DNA of 64,000 bases from Colius striatus (GCF_028858725.1 NC_084763.1:3286001-3350000); one strand, 5' to 3'; numbered from the stretch's first letter, positions 1 to 11,400 are shown. The notes: generated by a model not told the origin, from the sequence alone. Made by a program: numbers and translations.

Positions 1-3000
1 CAGGGACAATCCTTTGCTGTTCAAAACTAGCTCTGGTGGTAGCAGGTGAGGGCCATTCCCTCCCCAGAGGAAGGAGAAGAGCTGTCCTGTGGACAGAAAC
101 TCCTGGACAGCTGGGGAGCAGCACTGAAGGGCTTCCACCTTGGCTGGCCAGTATTAATTCAGTGCAACAGAAGAGCAACTGTCCTGTGTCAAACTAAAAC
201 TGACGCTTCCATGACACCTCTCCTTCCCTGTCCTGCCCAACCCCAGCGGCTGCTGTGCTGTTAGACCTTTCCTGAGACAGTGATGGCACTTGTGTCCCTG
301 GATTTCACAGCCCTCAGGGAACTTCTATCAGTTGCTTACACGCACCACAGGATCCTGTGGCGATGAGCTGCACGGCAAAGCTGGGCACCGAGGGGAGGCG
401 CGTGGCTTTGGTCAGATGATGGTCTCACCAAAGTGCAATAAACCCCTCAGCAGAGCTGTCATCAGATTTACAGTTGTGTAGCCTTGAAAGTTCAAGCTGT
501 AACAAGTCACTTAGGCCTCCAGTGCCAGAGCCAAATCTGGATGGCATTTACCTGCAAAGGAAAGGTCCCACCAGCAGTGGCATTGGTGTTTGACAGGGCA
601 GCTTCCCTTCAAATTTGCCAGGTTGCTTCTCCACATCCCCCACCTGATGTCACAAGAGAGGAGCATGAGGACACCAGGAGCACCCACCTTGTCAAGCGTG
701 GGCTGCAGGGCCTGCAGGAGATGGCCTGTGGCCTCTGCTCTTCCCAGGCAAGCATCAGCAGCACAAGTTTCCCACTATCCCTGCCCTGTGCCCAGCAAAA
801 CTTGTGCCTGTAGCAGTATTGTTGTTTGGCTGGGAGGTAGTTATCCGTGTTGGACCCAGATTTATGAAGGTCCTGTGGTGTTCTCACAGCAAAGCCCTGT
901 GCTGCATTGAGTAGAGGCTCTGAGTAGAGGCACTGGTGAAGCCTTGGAAGGCAGCCTGCAAGACTCGTTATACTTGTTCTGTGACTAAGACCAGGCTTTC
1001 TATTTCCCAGACTGTCCTCCTGACAAATTCTACAGGCACTAAAGTAAACAAATGCCTTTCCTAGAGAAATGCTGCTATTAAAAATGCTCAGGCTGGATTT
1101 TTGGTTTAAAATGGAAAGAAAGCAAATAGCTCATTCCGCTGCGATGAGCCACGGCCGTGAACAATTTGTCTGCTTCAGATCTGCCCATAGCCACATACAC
1201 AACCAGTTCATTGCCCTCTTTCACACCAGGCTCTGAGTAAGCATGAGCAGGCTCTCCATCATGGGCTAAAGGCAGGGGGCTGGAGCACCTATACCAGCTG
1301 AAACTGTGGAGTTTGCTGCTCACAGGCTCCGTTACCCTCATCTGCCCCACACATACCAACGAGAAACCTCCCCCAGGCTTTTACCCTGGTTTTAATCCCT
1401 CCTAGAAAATGAAGTGTCAGATGTTGGTATTAATGTGGCTAACCAGCCTGTGGTAAGAACTCTTTCCTAGACTGGCTTGATTAACGCAGCTCTTGTCACC
1501 ACACCAGTGATTAGGAGTGAACAGAGCAGCCAGGCCAAGGCAGAATCTCATCCATCTTGCCATCTTACTATTTCAGGGATGAAGCTTTGCTTAAGAAGTC
1601 AGAGTGCAGCCTGTCCCTCCAGCAGCAACCATCCTCTCAGATGCACCAAACCAAAAGCATGGTGAAGGGTCAAGATTTTAAGGATATTTCACATTCCTGC
1701 CCTGGCCATCAAGCACCATGTAGTTATTACGTTGTTATTCTTCAAAACAATTTAGCTATTTGTGCTGCTGCTTATCCTCATTTTACAGGAGGGAGGTCAG
1801 GCTCAGACCACACTTACAGCTTATGAAGCCCTGGCTCCTACTTCAGCATCTAACTTTTCAGGCCACACCAAGAAATTTGCCCCCCTTGGGAAAGATTGTT
1901 TTCCTTTTAGTGCTTGAGATGCACAGCTCTCCCAGGAAGGCAGTTTTATGCTCCCACAGGTGTTTCTGAGACTCTTTTATTGTCATTCTTTTTTCCCCTT
2001 GCTGTCTCCTCTGTACTTAGGTAAGTCTGGTGTTCAGGTACAGTCAGTCTTGTGGTTCTAGAGAAGCTGCAGGTGAACCCTCCCTCGCTTTTGCTTTCCT
2101 CTCCTGGGGGAAGAAATCTGTGTGTGCAGGCAGCCGACTCTGCAGGGCAGCCCGCTGACTTCTGTGTGGGCTTGTTCAAGTAGCTCTGGCTTCTGTTGCA
2201 CTTTGTTAGCTTCAGGGGTGAGATACAGAGATAAAAAGGAAGGCCAGGAGCAGACCTGTGAATGACAACCATCGGGATCACGGAGCACATGTGCCTCTCC
2301 CATTAGCCACAACAACTTTGGTAACCTTGGATCACGCTGATGTCCTGAGAGAGTCTCTTTAAACTTGAAATAAAAAGTACCCAAAAAGGTCTGAGGGGGT
2401 ATTCTGACATCCTGCAGTGTGCTCCAATTCAAATCAGGTCATGGAGCTGCACTCTCTAAACCTGTCATTATTCCTCAGGCGCTAGCAAGGACATGGAGGG
2501 CACAGTTCAGCTGTTTCCAGTCAGGCAATCCCAGCTTCCTGTCAGCTCCCCATCTTTTTTAGCCTGGAAGCAAGATTCATGCAGTCACTGGTCCCTGTCC
2601 CTGGGAACCAATTTTAACCAAATCCCATTGAAGAGCACAGACCTCACAAGCCTGGTGAAAACCTGGAGGTAAGGAGGGCTGAGAGGCTGCAGCCTCAGCA
2701 GCTCCCTGCTCTGACGCCATCAGCCCACGTGGCCACTTCTCCTGCATCCATCTCCAGACTCTTCTAACCCAGCTGGTGTCAGAGGGCACGAGAGGCTCTT
2801 GCAGATGGCAGGCAACAAAATGCTTTGTGGAAAACCAAAAGTCTCCAGTCATTCCACTGCTGAGAGGCCCAGGCATTTGGTTTCCTTCTGCTGCAACCGT
2901 ATAGACAACAGGCAGTGTTTGAAACCACTCATCTGCTTGCAGATTTGTCTGCAATTCCCACTAGAGCCTCACCTTAAATTAATAGATTAGGCAGGGTACA

Positions 3001-4126
3001 TCAGGAATAAGGCCTTGCTCTCCCAAATAAACCCCAAAAGCCCAAGTATTGATTTGCATGGGTGAGCGAGGGCCGGGCAATGCAGCGTGAATACACAAAG
3101 GAGGCAGATCATTGAAGCTGAAATTGATAAAACCTCGAGGAAGTTTGAGTCATCGGTGATAAATTTCTGTCTTTGGAGGAAATTAGTTCTAAAGGAAAAA
3201 GAGCTGGTTTAAAAGAAATATTTAAAGTATCAGCTTGCATGTGTTTATGGCGAGGTCGCTTTCCCACTCCCACAGCCTGGGAATAGGAGTTGTGGTCCTG
3301 GCTGAAAACTGCAGCCTCAGTTCTTTTACAGTCAAATAAGCAGTGAGGTCAGGAAGGAAGCAGATCTGGAGAAGTTAATGCTCTCGTGCTGGGCCTCATT
3401 TTTTTTTGGTTGTGAGTGAATTGGGTCTGCAGTCCTGCAGAAGTGGCTGGGAAAGGAAGTAACACAGAAACACAAAGGGCAAGGAGCTTGGAGCTGGGGG
3501 AGCTGCTGGTGATGATGGGGTGATGCAGAACTTGAAGTAGCCTACCCAATCTGATCCATTTCAAGGGGAGAAAAAAAAAGGCAGGAGGCAGATTGCTTTA
3601 TCCTCCTGCATCCCCAGGCTGGTTTTTATTACACCAGGATGTTGTGCTCACACTGTGGTAGCTGGGGGCGCTGGTGGAGGTGGGAGCGTGCACACGGAAC
3701 TGATCAGAGGTTCACATCTTGTCAGCAGCGAGTCACACGGGGGTTTGAAGGTCTGAACCTGAATTTGGAAAAGAGGAAGCTGCAGAAACAGCTATATCTT
3801 AATTACCTCTGAAAGGTTTACTGGAATGCTCGGAGAGTTGCTCACCCATCTGAGCAGAAAGGGAGTGCTGCCATCAAAGCTGCTGGGAGCTCCAGAGGTA
3901 AATACCAGGGAGCTGAGATCAAACAGATACCCTGAGGTGTGCTGGGCACCAGGTTATAAATAGGAAGGAAGAAAAAGCTCAGAGCATTCAAGGGACACCC
4001 ATGGCTTTGTGTAGCCATGTTTTGGCAGTTTGGCTCCTGCCCTGCCTGCCCACGGGCCTGTGCTGCAGGGCTCGCTCTCGGCAGAGCTGCACAACTGCTT
4101 TCTGACCTTCCTCTGTGTTTTATATT
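1..4126. other. 5' flanking DNA of EGFR, no gene seen
   Basis: No recognisable exon, RNA gene or long repeat was found. Open frames here are at most about 125 codons and match no family I know. The stretch 3095-3250 is AT-rich with a string of homeobox-like and AP-1-like words (GATAAA, GAGTCAT, GATAAATT) and could be a regulatory element, but conservation cannot be judged from one sequence. The base composition is ordinary for avian intergenic DNA. Confidence 0.7.
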
Positions 4127-4645
4127 ATCATAGGATCGCAGAATGGTGGGGTTGGAAGGGCCCTGCAGAGCTCATCCAGCTCAGCCTCCTGCTAAAGCAC
4201 GTTCCCCTCCCTTGGGGGCACAGGAACGTGTCCAGGTGGGGTTGGAAACCTCCCTAGAAGGAGGCTCCACACCCTCCCTGGGCAGCCTGGACCAGGGCTC
4301 CCTCCCCTCAGCACCAAAGGAGTTTCTCCTCATGTGCCAGTGGCACTGCCTGTGTTCCAGCCCTTGCCCATCACCCCTTTGTCCTGTCACTGGCCACCAC
4401 AGAAAACAGACTGTCCCCATCCTCTCAACACCCACCCTGTAGGTATTGATCAGCATTGATGAGGTCCCCTCTCAGCCTTCCCCAGGCTGAGCAGCCCCAG
4501 GGCCCGCAGCCTTCCTTCATCACACACACGTTCCAGTCCCCTCAGCATCTTGGTGGCCCTGCTCTGGCTTCTCTCCAGCAGTTCCCTGTCTCTTTTGAAA
4601 TGGGAAGCCCAGAACTGGACACGAGACTCCAGATGTGGCCTTACT
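4127..4645 (-). mobile_element. CR1 LINE, 5'-truncated 3' portion
   Basis: The segment opens with the reverse complement of a CR1 3' tail (ATCATAGGATCGCAGAATGG), followed by TTGGAAGGGCC and CAGCTCAGCC. It continues through the usual CR1 3' blocks: CTCCACACCCTCCCTGGGCAGCC, then TTGTCCTGTCACTGGCC with one extra base, then GATGAGGTCCCCTCTCAGCC, then CAGAACTGGACACGAGACTCC. The element therefore lies on the minus strand. About 520 bp of the 3' end remain, and no reverse transcriptase is left. The upstream limit near 4645 is approximate. Confidence 0.93.
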
Positions 4646-7600
4646 ACCGTGGTTTTACTCCATGTAGCTCGCCTGGCAGCGTGGCCTGGCAGTGGGAAGC
4701 TCTCAGCATCCTCATCCCGCTGCCATTTTCCTACCGAGTGGTTTTCTAGGTTACCCGTGAAAGACTGGGTGTGTTTGTGTCTGGGTTTGGGATCAGCCCA
4801 GTGTGGAAACCTCAGAGACTAAAGTTGGGCTCCAGATCCCCATCTTGCCCTTTAAAGAGTAACAGTTCTGTAGCAACTCAGATATTTCATTGTCTTTTGT
4901 AGAAGCAGCAGATTGTAGCTGAGGGTAAGGGAAGAGTGTAAACACAGCCCATTTGTAAGGACCTTTTGGTATGGATCAGGAGTGTGCTTTTAAAGCTGGT
5001 AACCTTGTGTTGCTTCCAAATGGAGATAAACTGAAAGAAGTGCTCCAGGGGCACGTGTAGCACAACCAGTGACGGACACCCCAGTCCGTGTGGTCACACC
5101 AGAGGCCGTCTGAACTAAAATGCCCAGAAACACACACAGTGAGGGTGCCAGAGCCTCTGTGCCAGCTGTTTTGCTTTACAGGTCCAATCCTCCAGCATCA
5201 CATTAGTTGCCCAGATGTCAGTTTCCAATATTGTACGTTGTACACTGGCCAGGCTGCCCTAAGGCCTTCCTCAGGGGCATTGATGCTGGCTCCTCCTGCT
5301 GGGAAGCCAGGCACTGTGTGACCTCTCTGGTCCCCAGGACCTGCTCTCCTGCTCAGTCACGTTTGGTGATAGTCTCCAACAATGCTGCCCAAAACGTGCT
5401 TGAGAAGGATTTTGGAAGTTAAAGGCATGATAAAGGGAAAAAGGCAACTGGCTGCCCGGCTGTCCCCCGTGGGATTTGTTTCAGCACAGTTGCAATATCT
5501 CTGGGATATAGGTTAGATTAATCACATGGAATTGCCCAGACTTTGCCACATTTGTCTTTATTATTTAGCTATGCAGTGCTCAATAAATAGAGGGGTTTTT
5601 TTTAAAGCTTTATGACTTATTTTGCTTTAAATAAAAGTGACCATTCTCTGTGGTTAAAACACTTTGGGGCCACAAAGTACATGACAGAACAATCCTTTCC
5701 CCCTTCTCTTCAGTGACAGCTTTGCTATTGTTGATGTGGAAAGTGCAGGGTGATTATTTCAATGGTGTATCTCTGAGGTAACCAGAGAAGCAACAAGCAG
5801 TGGAGTGTCTATAGTCATGAGGGCACTTAGTGTCCTACAGACCTGGGAGGAAAGAACTGATGATCATCTGAGATAGGTTTTTTCTTGGCTGGGAAAGAAA
5901 ACTTGCCTACTGAGAGGCTGTGGTTGATGGGTATGTGCATGCTGAGATGAGTGAGAAGCAGAACTGCTGACCCTGGAATATTGGGAAATAGGTATGACCA
6001 TGTCCATATTGGCTAATAAGACAGGGAGTGTTCTCTGCCCATTGTGCCAGATCCTTGTGCTCTTCATTTGGAAGAACAGTGCCAGGACAGGCTGACTAGT
6101 ATTTTCCAAGCAGGGTTTGAGAGGTGGCAGAGGCCAAGGATTGCTCGTGGTAGGCAGTTTGGATACAACCACAGCGGTCTGGAGGCTGAGAAAGTTTTAA
6201 TGTATTGATGGACACAAGCTACTCTCTGGCAATTCATGTATGTGCTTGGGAATGGCCCTTAAAATGTTGAATGCAGTTGTATAGCCAGTCTCTGTGTGTC
6301 TTTCTCTGCATTTGAGTAACAGACATTCATGTAGAAAAGTGATTTAAGGCAGACCTACCTCCGTAATGCAAAATGAGGTGTGGATACAAGGAAAGGCTGC
6401 TTTCTTTTACATTTCCTAGCCCAAATAAGGACTGGTAGCTGCAGTTGTTTAGGAGAATCACCATGTTGCAATCCCTTATCATTCCTATCTGTGTCTGCTT
6501 TGGATGCAAACAGCAGGAGATGGCTGAATCCAGAGAAACCCCCCATTAGCCGCACCCTTGATGCAACTCACATTCTTGGTGTGTTGACTCAGGGCTACCA
6601 GCTTCCCTCACTCTCTCTTTGCCACAGATTTCACAGCACTGCAAACACCTAAGGACACAGTATTTTGAGCAACCACTTGCTACATTTGCACATGGCACTG
6701 AACTTCTGGTGGGAGATGGTCAAGGGGAGATCACAGGACTTCACTGGGAAGAGAAGGGATGGGGCAGAAGCACAACCAGCCCCACACTACCCCCAAACCT
6801 GAGCTCGGCTTCAGGGCACATCAGCTCTTGTTAAGGTGACATTTAGGGCATGGGCTTGTGCATCATCTCTCTGTCACTGTGGACATACATGGGCTGTAAC
6901 AGCTTCAGTCCTTGTGTCCTTACCCATAGAAACTGTAAAACTGACTTAGGTAAGGCCATAGGAAGAGCTGCCTGGCTTCAGGATGTGTTAAAGTAGGGGA
7001 AAAAACACTGCAGTTACAGACACCAAAGCAACGGATGCTTTGAAGCAGGGACTCTGTTCTGCCCTTTGAAAGGCTCTGTTAGATGGCAGTGGAGATGCAC
7101 ATTCCCCAGCAGCTCAGTGGAAGTTTTGCAAGAGGGAAAATGCCTGTATGGGAGTTAAATCTGCATACTTATAATGATTCCCATGGCAGGCTGATAACAT
7201 TGTTCAGTTTACCTTATGAATTGCACTGTTTACTTCAGAACTGAAAGAACTTGCCTTCTTTTGCTTCTTGTGATTATTTCAGATGTAAAGCAAAATGCAC
7301 AAAGCAATTAGAATGGGGTTTTTTTCACCTTCTTTATACAGGACAAAACTTGGGGGTCTTTTCAAAGAGAAGCCGTAACTGAGAGAATACTAAGCGAGCC
7401 TTCTCCCCTGTGCAATGGGTGGCAAAAGATCTTTGGGTACTATAAACCCACTGCAGCCACACAGGTTTTATTTTGATATTTACTTTTTTTTACTGCCTGC
7501 TTTGCTCAGGGAAGAAGCTGATGCTGCAAACCCTGCTGGAGTCTGAAACATTTGAACGAGTCTGAGCTAAGTGAAGCTTCCTTGGAAAACGTGACATTTG

Positions 7601-10384
7601 AACTCAGTGACTGAGATGCCAGATAAATCTCGAGTGTGTAAAAATACACACTTTCATCAGGGATGCTCTGGAGAAGCTGCAGGATCTGAAGGGGTTCAAA
7701 CACAACGTTCACAATAAAGAGCTCTGGAGCCATAACCCTAGTGCTGCCACTAAACTGCCCCAGGCAAATCATTTTACATCTCTCAAATGGAAATGATAGC
7801 CACTAACCTGCTTTACGAGAGACTTGTGAAGATAAATCAGCTAATGTTTGTGCAGTGTGTTCAACATGCAAAGTGCCATAAAGCTCCACAAATTATTACC
7901 TCCACCCTCGCTTGAAACCCTCAGCGAGGAGTCGCAGCGTGCAGACGGCTGCGGCCGCAATCTCGAGCACCACGCAAATGAAACCTGAGCAGATGGGGTA
8001 GGAAAACCCCCCTCCTTCAGCTCTGCTGCATTTCTTCTCTCCCAGTAAAAAGCCTGCCCTTGAAAACCACGTTTGCAACACGTGGAGAAGAGCTGCCTTG
8101 CCGCCGAGGAAGAGTTGCTGGCAGGTTTTGGAGGGGGCAAGTGCTGAGCCACTTCCCTGTGGATAACGAAAAGCCAACACTTGGGTTTCTTGTTTCATTC
8201 AAGGAAAAGGACCCAGCAGCAGGGATTTCTGGAAAGCACTTTCAGGCTATTCTGTTTTGAGGTAATGTCGAAGAGCTAAGAGAAGTGATCCTGCTTTTTC
8301 CTCTGATAGGGAAATCAGTTAATCATCCTCTTACAGTTACTTCTCTCCAGCAGAACCTTCACACAAAGGAGCTGCCAGCTCACGTGGGCTTCATTTCACA
8401 GGTCAGCGTGTTCATGCTTAAGGGCTGGGAGACAGGAGATCTGTACATGCTCCAAAGCAAACGAGTCAGAAGAAAGCTGAAGATGTGGCATTCACTGTGA
8501 TATTCTCTCACTGTGAAACATCAGTTCAGAAATTGATGGGCAAGAGCTTGGCCTTTGTACCCTTGACCTTTGAGCCACGTGCACGGGCAGCTGGCAGTAA
8601 AAGTTTTGCAATGTGAATGTTGCATGCCCTTGGCAAAACTGGTGTCGTTTCGTTGGCCTCAAAGGACTTCCACCAAAGGCAGCCACTGGCTGTGGGACCA
8701 GGTGGTTAGGGAAAAACAGCACGTTTGCATTCAGACTGTTTGAGAAACTGTTGAGTTGGGTGAAAAAAAGGCCTGAAAGCCCTGCCTGTGATCATAAGAG
8801 TCTCAGGCCCCAGTCTTAAAGCCCCTTTATGTATCTCGTGACCTCGGCAAGGAGAGCACAGATGTCGTGAAAGCAATTGAGTGGAGTTCAGTTCAGCTGT
8901 GCTCACAGAGGTGGGAGGGCAGAGTTGGTGGCAGCCCCTTCTGGGCTTCTGTAGCAAGTATCTGCGGGCTGAGAAAGTTAAAGGGCAGTTTGCCTTGTCT
9001 TCCCTGGCTCATACTGTCAGGAATGGAGGAGGAGGAGGTTGGTTAGGATGAAATACTTGCATTTACGTGCGTTTCTGTAAGGGCAGTATGTGATGAGACA
9101 TGAGGTGAATCTGAAACGTGCCTGCTTGGTACAGCAGGCAGGATCACAACTGCACAAAGAACTCTGCAAAGGGAGTAGTTATTCTTGAGTGTGTTAGGAC
9201 AGGACTTGGACAGGTTTCTCCACCGAGTTCATGTGTAAAAGATGGGGCTTTTTCCCCTCTGTGCTTAGTTTGGTTTTCAGTTGTCCCTCGGAATCCTTTC
9301 TTTTTCTAGATTTGATTGAGAGGATGCCTTCTGCAGTGGCAGCTTGAGGCTCCACATGTGTGTCTAGGGGCACACGTTATTGTTGAGTGTTTATCCACAG
9401 GGCTGATCTGAGGTTCGTGTCTCAGTTGTTTAATTGCACTTCCTTTCTCAGTGTGTGCTGAGGATGCTCTGTGAATCTGCCCTCCCAAGGAGCTGATCTT
9501 TCTCAGGTGTTTTTTTTCCCAGGGCCTCTAATTTTTTTAACAATCCTCCTGTTTATCTAAGTAAATGAAAAGGAATTGCATGCACATAATGCTTATGAAG
9601 TTGCACCGAGTGACAGCTTTGAAGCAAACTGCATTACTCTTGTATTGCAAGCCCAGATTCTGCCCTCAGCTGCAGCCACAAAACCAATCATAGAGGAGGG
9701 CTCCTTGGCTGCTACTGACAGCTGAGGTAACCCTAAACTCCATCTTTCACATTATTAACAATAATATAACCAAACTAGAATGGCAGCTGCAGCAGTGCAA
9801 AAGCTGACTTGTAACCCAGTTCATCTTAATTGAAGGCATGGCGGCATGGTCCATGGTTGAAGGTATGTGGTCAGCCATCAGGTTTGGTGCTAGGATAAGT
9901 AAATGGGATGGGGGTTTTCTCTGCATAGAAAGGGCAGTAACTAGTTAAACTGTCAGGAAAAAGATTGTACAGAGGAAGTTGACTAGTAGGAGAAAAGCAA
10001 GACCACTGAGCATCACAGAGGAAAGTCAAGATACAGTCTGTGACCGTGTTGCGGTCGCTTGTGTTCCAGCACCCTGCAATAGACACAGAATCTCTCAAAC
10101 CTCAGGTCATGATGGACTTGGGTTCTGGAGTTCCTCTCCACAGTTCTGAGGCCTCATTTCCTATCGACTGTGAGACCCAAGTCTTCATGAGAGCTTTGTG
10201 AAGGAACTCCCACCGGTGCCTAACAAGTTTGTTGAAGCAGGATTTTCTCAGATCCTGGCCCAAATAAGTGACACTTCTGTGTCTCATTTACATGCCCGAG
10301 TGACAAGATGATGATTCCTCCACCTTTCCCGAGAAGCAACCTGTTAACAGGATGGGAACCATTAGTGTATTCAGTACTGAACAG
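4646..10384. other. 5' flanking DNA of EGFR, no gene seen
   Basis: About 5.7 kb upstream of the CpG island with no exon or RNA gene that I can support. Apart from a CpG cluster near 7905-8115 and short T-runs (for example 5597-5604 and 9511-9518), nothing structured stands out. AATAAA-type words near 5582 and 5631 could be chance polyadenylation signals, and no transcript ending there can be inferred. Confidence 0.7.
7905..8115. other. Small CpG cluster 3.2 kb upstream of EGFR exon 1
   Basis: Roughly fourteen CpG dinucleotides fall in about 200 bp, in otherwise CpG-poor flanking DNA. They include a NotI-type GCGGCCGC at 7951-7958 and a neighbouring CTCGAG. An octamer-like ACGCAAAT lies at about 7972. 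The size is below a formal CpG island. It could be an upstream enhancer or a minor promoter. No exon or start codon with recognisable coding sequence accompanies it. Confidence 0.45.
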
Positions 10385-10403
10385 CTTCGCTTTGCCTCTC
10401 GGT

Positions 10404-10412
10404 GGGGCGGGG
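10404..10412 (+). promoter_or_regulatory. GC box (Sp1/KLF-type)
   Basis: The sequence GGGGCGGGG is a consensus Sp1/KLF site at the upstream edge of the CpG island, about 900 bp before the start codon. The motif is seen directly; use by Sp1 is inferred from the known Sp1 dependence of EGFR promoters. Confidence 0.55.
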
Positions 10413-10879
10413 AGGGGAAGCAGCACCGTGCGTTTTGCTTAACGTCTGTGGATGTCCCTGGAGCACCTCAGGAACAGTTGCATGCATTGTGTTTTTACGA
10501 GGTAACTTGCAGAGCGGAGCTAGGAGCCGGTGCCGGGGAACAGAAGCGCTGTGCGCGGCTGCGGGCGCCGCCACCCCGATGCGGAACCGCGCAGGGAAAC
10601 AACGCGGGTCTGCTCCGCACAGACCCGGTAACATCACCTGGAGGCGACCGGGGCTGTTTGCCGGGGTACCAAGCGGGCTCATGCTGCCTTCGGGGCAGCG
10701 GCGATGAGCCCCGGGAGGGGCCAGGGCGGGTGTGAGGGGAGGCTGGCTGTGCCGGGGTCCCGCCGAGCGCACGCCGATGCCTCCGGCAGCTGCCGGGGAG
10801 CAGCGCATCGCCGCGCCGAGCGAGGACGGACGGCTCAGCCCACAACCGGGCCAGCGGCTGGGGCAGGTGCCGCCGCCGG

Positions 10880-10906
10880 GCCCGCCCCGTCCCCACCTGG
10901 GCGGGG
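10880..10906 (+). promoter_or_regulatory. Paired GC boxes in opposite orientation
   Basis: GCCCGCCCC at 10880-10888 and GGGCGGGG at 10899-10906 are two Sp1-type sites facing opposite ways, about 410-430 bp before the EGFR start codon. The spacing and position fit a TATA-less housekeeping-like promoter of the EGFR type. Binding is inferred, not shown. Confidence 0.6.
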
Positions 10907-10919
10907 AAGGCCCCGCCGG

Positions 10920-10976
10920 CCCCTCCTCCCCCCTCCCCGCTCCCGCCCCGTCCTCCCTCCTCCTCCTCGTGTCCCC
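10920..10976 (+). promoter_or_regulatory. Polypyrimidine (TCC-rich) tract with quadruplex potential
   Basis: A nearly pure C/T run on the + strand has C-tracts at 10920-10923, 10928-10933, 10935-10938, 10942-10944 and 10946-10949, followed by repeated TCC units to about 10968. The minus strand can therefore form a G-quadruplex with loops of 1, 3 and 1 bases. The human EGFR promoter has a comparable TCC-repeat, S1-nuclease-sensitive element, so this is a plausible functional counterpart. Direct homology has not been tested. Confidence 0.6.
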
Positions 10977-11023
10977 AGAGGGAGCCGCTGCGCTCCGCGG
11001 TCGGGCTGAGAGCGCAGCCGGCA

Positions 11024-11098
11024 AGCCCCGTCCCGCAGCCAGCCCCGTCCCGCAGCCAGCCCCGTCCCGCAGCCAGCCCCGTCCCGCAGCCAGCCCCG
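11024..11098 (+). repeat. 17-bp minisatellite, 4.4 copies, in the EGFR promoter or leader
   Basis: The unit AGCCCCGTCCCGCAGCC occurs four times without change at 11024, 11041, 11058 and 11075, and is followed by a 7-base partial copy. It lies 215-290 bp before the start codon, in the zone where transcription probably begins. The minus strand carries repeated GGG and GGGG tracts. Perfect identity between units suggests recent expansion or homogenisation and likely length variation between individuals. Confidence 0.95.
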
Positions 11099-11157
11099 CA
11101 GCACGGTCAGGACGAGGAGGAAGGCAGCGGCAGCAGGAGCAGCGGCAGCAGCGCCCG

Positions 11158-11163
11158 CACGTG
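11158..11163 (+). promoter_or_regulatory. CACGTG E-box / hypoxia-type site
   Basis: A palindromic CACGTG in the context GCACGTGTG lies 150 bp before the start codon. It fits both bHLH (USF/MYC) and HIF (RCGTG) recognition. The motif is short and function is inferred only. Confidence 0.35.
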
Positions 11164-11193
11164 TGCGCGCAGCCCTCGACGGCCGCCCCCGGC

Positions 11194-11226
11194 ATGGTGC
11201 GCGGGGCCGCGCCGGGCAGGACCTGA
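11194..11226 (+). promoter_or_regulatory. Upstream ORF of 10 codons in the EGFR leader
   Basis: ATG at 11194 has G at -3 and G at +4, a good initiation context. It opens a ten-codon frame (peptide MVRGAAPGRT) that stops at TGA 11224-11226, 86 bases before the EGFR start codon. It is in a different frame from EGFR and does not overlap it, so reinitiation downstream is possible. It matters only if transcription starts upstream of 11194. The effect on translation is inferred. Confidence 0.5.
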
Positions 11227-11312
11227 TCCGCGGCAGAGAGCGGCTCCGCGCGGAAAGCCTCCGACCGAGCGTCCCGTCCCGAACCCCGCCGCCCCGCCGG
11301 CTGTCCCGCAGG

Positions 11313-11394
11313 ATGGGCGGCCGCGCCACCGCCGCTGTCCCGGTGCTGCTCCTGGGACTCCTCGGCCTCTGCTCCGCCGTGGAGGAAAAGAAAG
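11313..11394 (+). CDS. EGFR: Epidermal growth factor receptor, exon 1 coding part (signal peptide and first mature residues)
   Basis: EGFR is a plasma-membrane receptor tyrosine kinase for EGF-family ligands. The window holds only the start: 27 codons plus the first base of codon 28. Residues 1-4 (MGGR) form the n-region and residues 5-19 (alanine, valine, leucine and glycine rich) the hydrophobic core. Cleavage is expected after the CSA at 20-22, leaving VEEKK as the mature N-terminus. The ending LCSAVEEKK matches my recollection of chicken EGFR, and human exon 1 also ends in EEKK followed by a phase-1 donor, as here (AAG AAA G then GTAAGC). The start has A at -3 and G at +4, a strong context, and no in-frame ATG precedes it nearby. 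The signal peptide is two codons shorter than my recollection of the human one. Exon 2, which should open with VCQGT-like sequence, is not in the window. The call rests on this short exon, its phase, the CpG-island promoter and the long following intron. Confidence 0.9.
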
Positions 11395-11400
11395 GTAAGC
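11395..11400 (+). other. EGFR: Splice donor of EGFR exon 1
   Basis: The junction AAAG|GTAAGC is a consensus 5' splice site in phase 1, the same phase as human EGFR intron 1. It ends the recognisable coding sequence exactly after EEKK. Confidence 0.9.

Larger units (their letters stand above)
11099..11312 (+). other. EGFR: Probable 5' untranslated leader of EGFR
   Basis: This GC-rich stretch between the 17-bp repeat and the start codon carries AGCAGCGGCAG-type purine-rich sequence, a CACGTG E-box at 11158 and one upstream ORF at 11194. There is no splice acceptor-like pyrimidine tract directly before the ATG and no alternative in-frame ATG. The transcription start is unknown, so part of this stretch may be promoter rather than leader. 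Confidence 0.6.

Noticed and set aside
10732..11226. 164-codon plus-strand frame ending at the upstream ORF stop
   Set aside because: A CpG-island shadow of Pro/Ala/Arg-rich sequence. Only the last ten codons are likely to be in the transcript.
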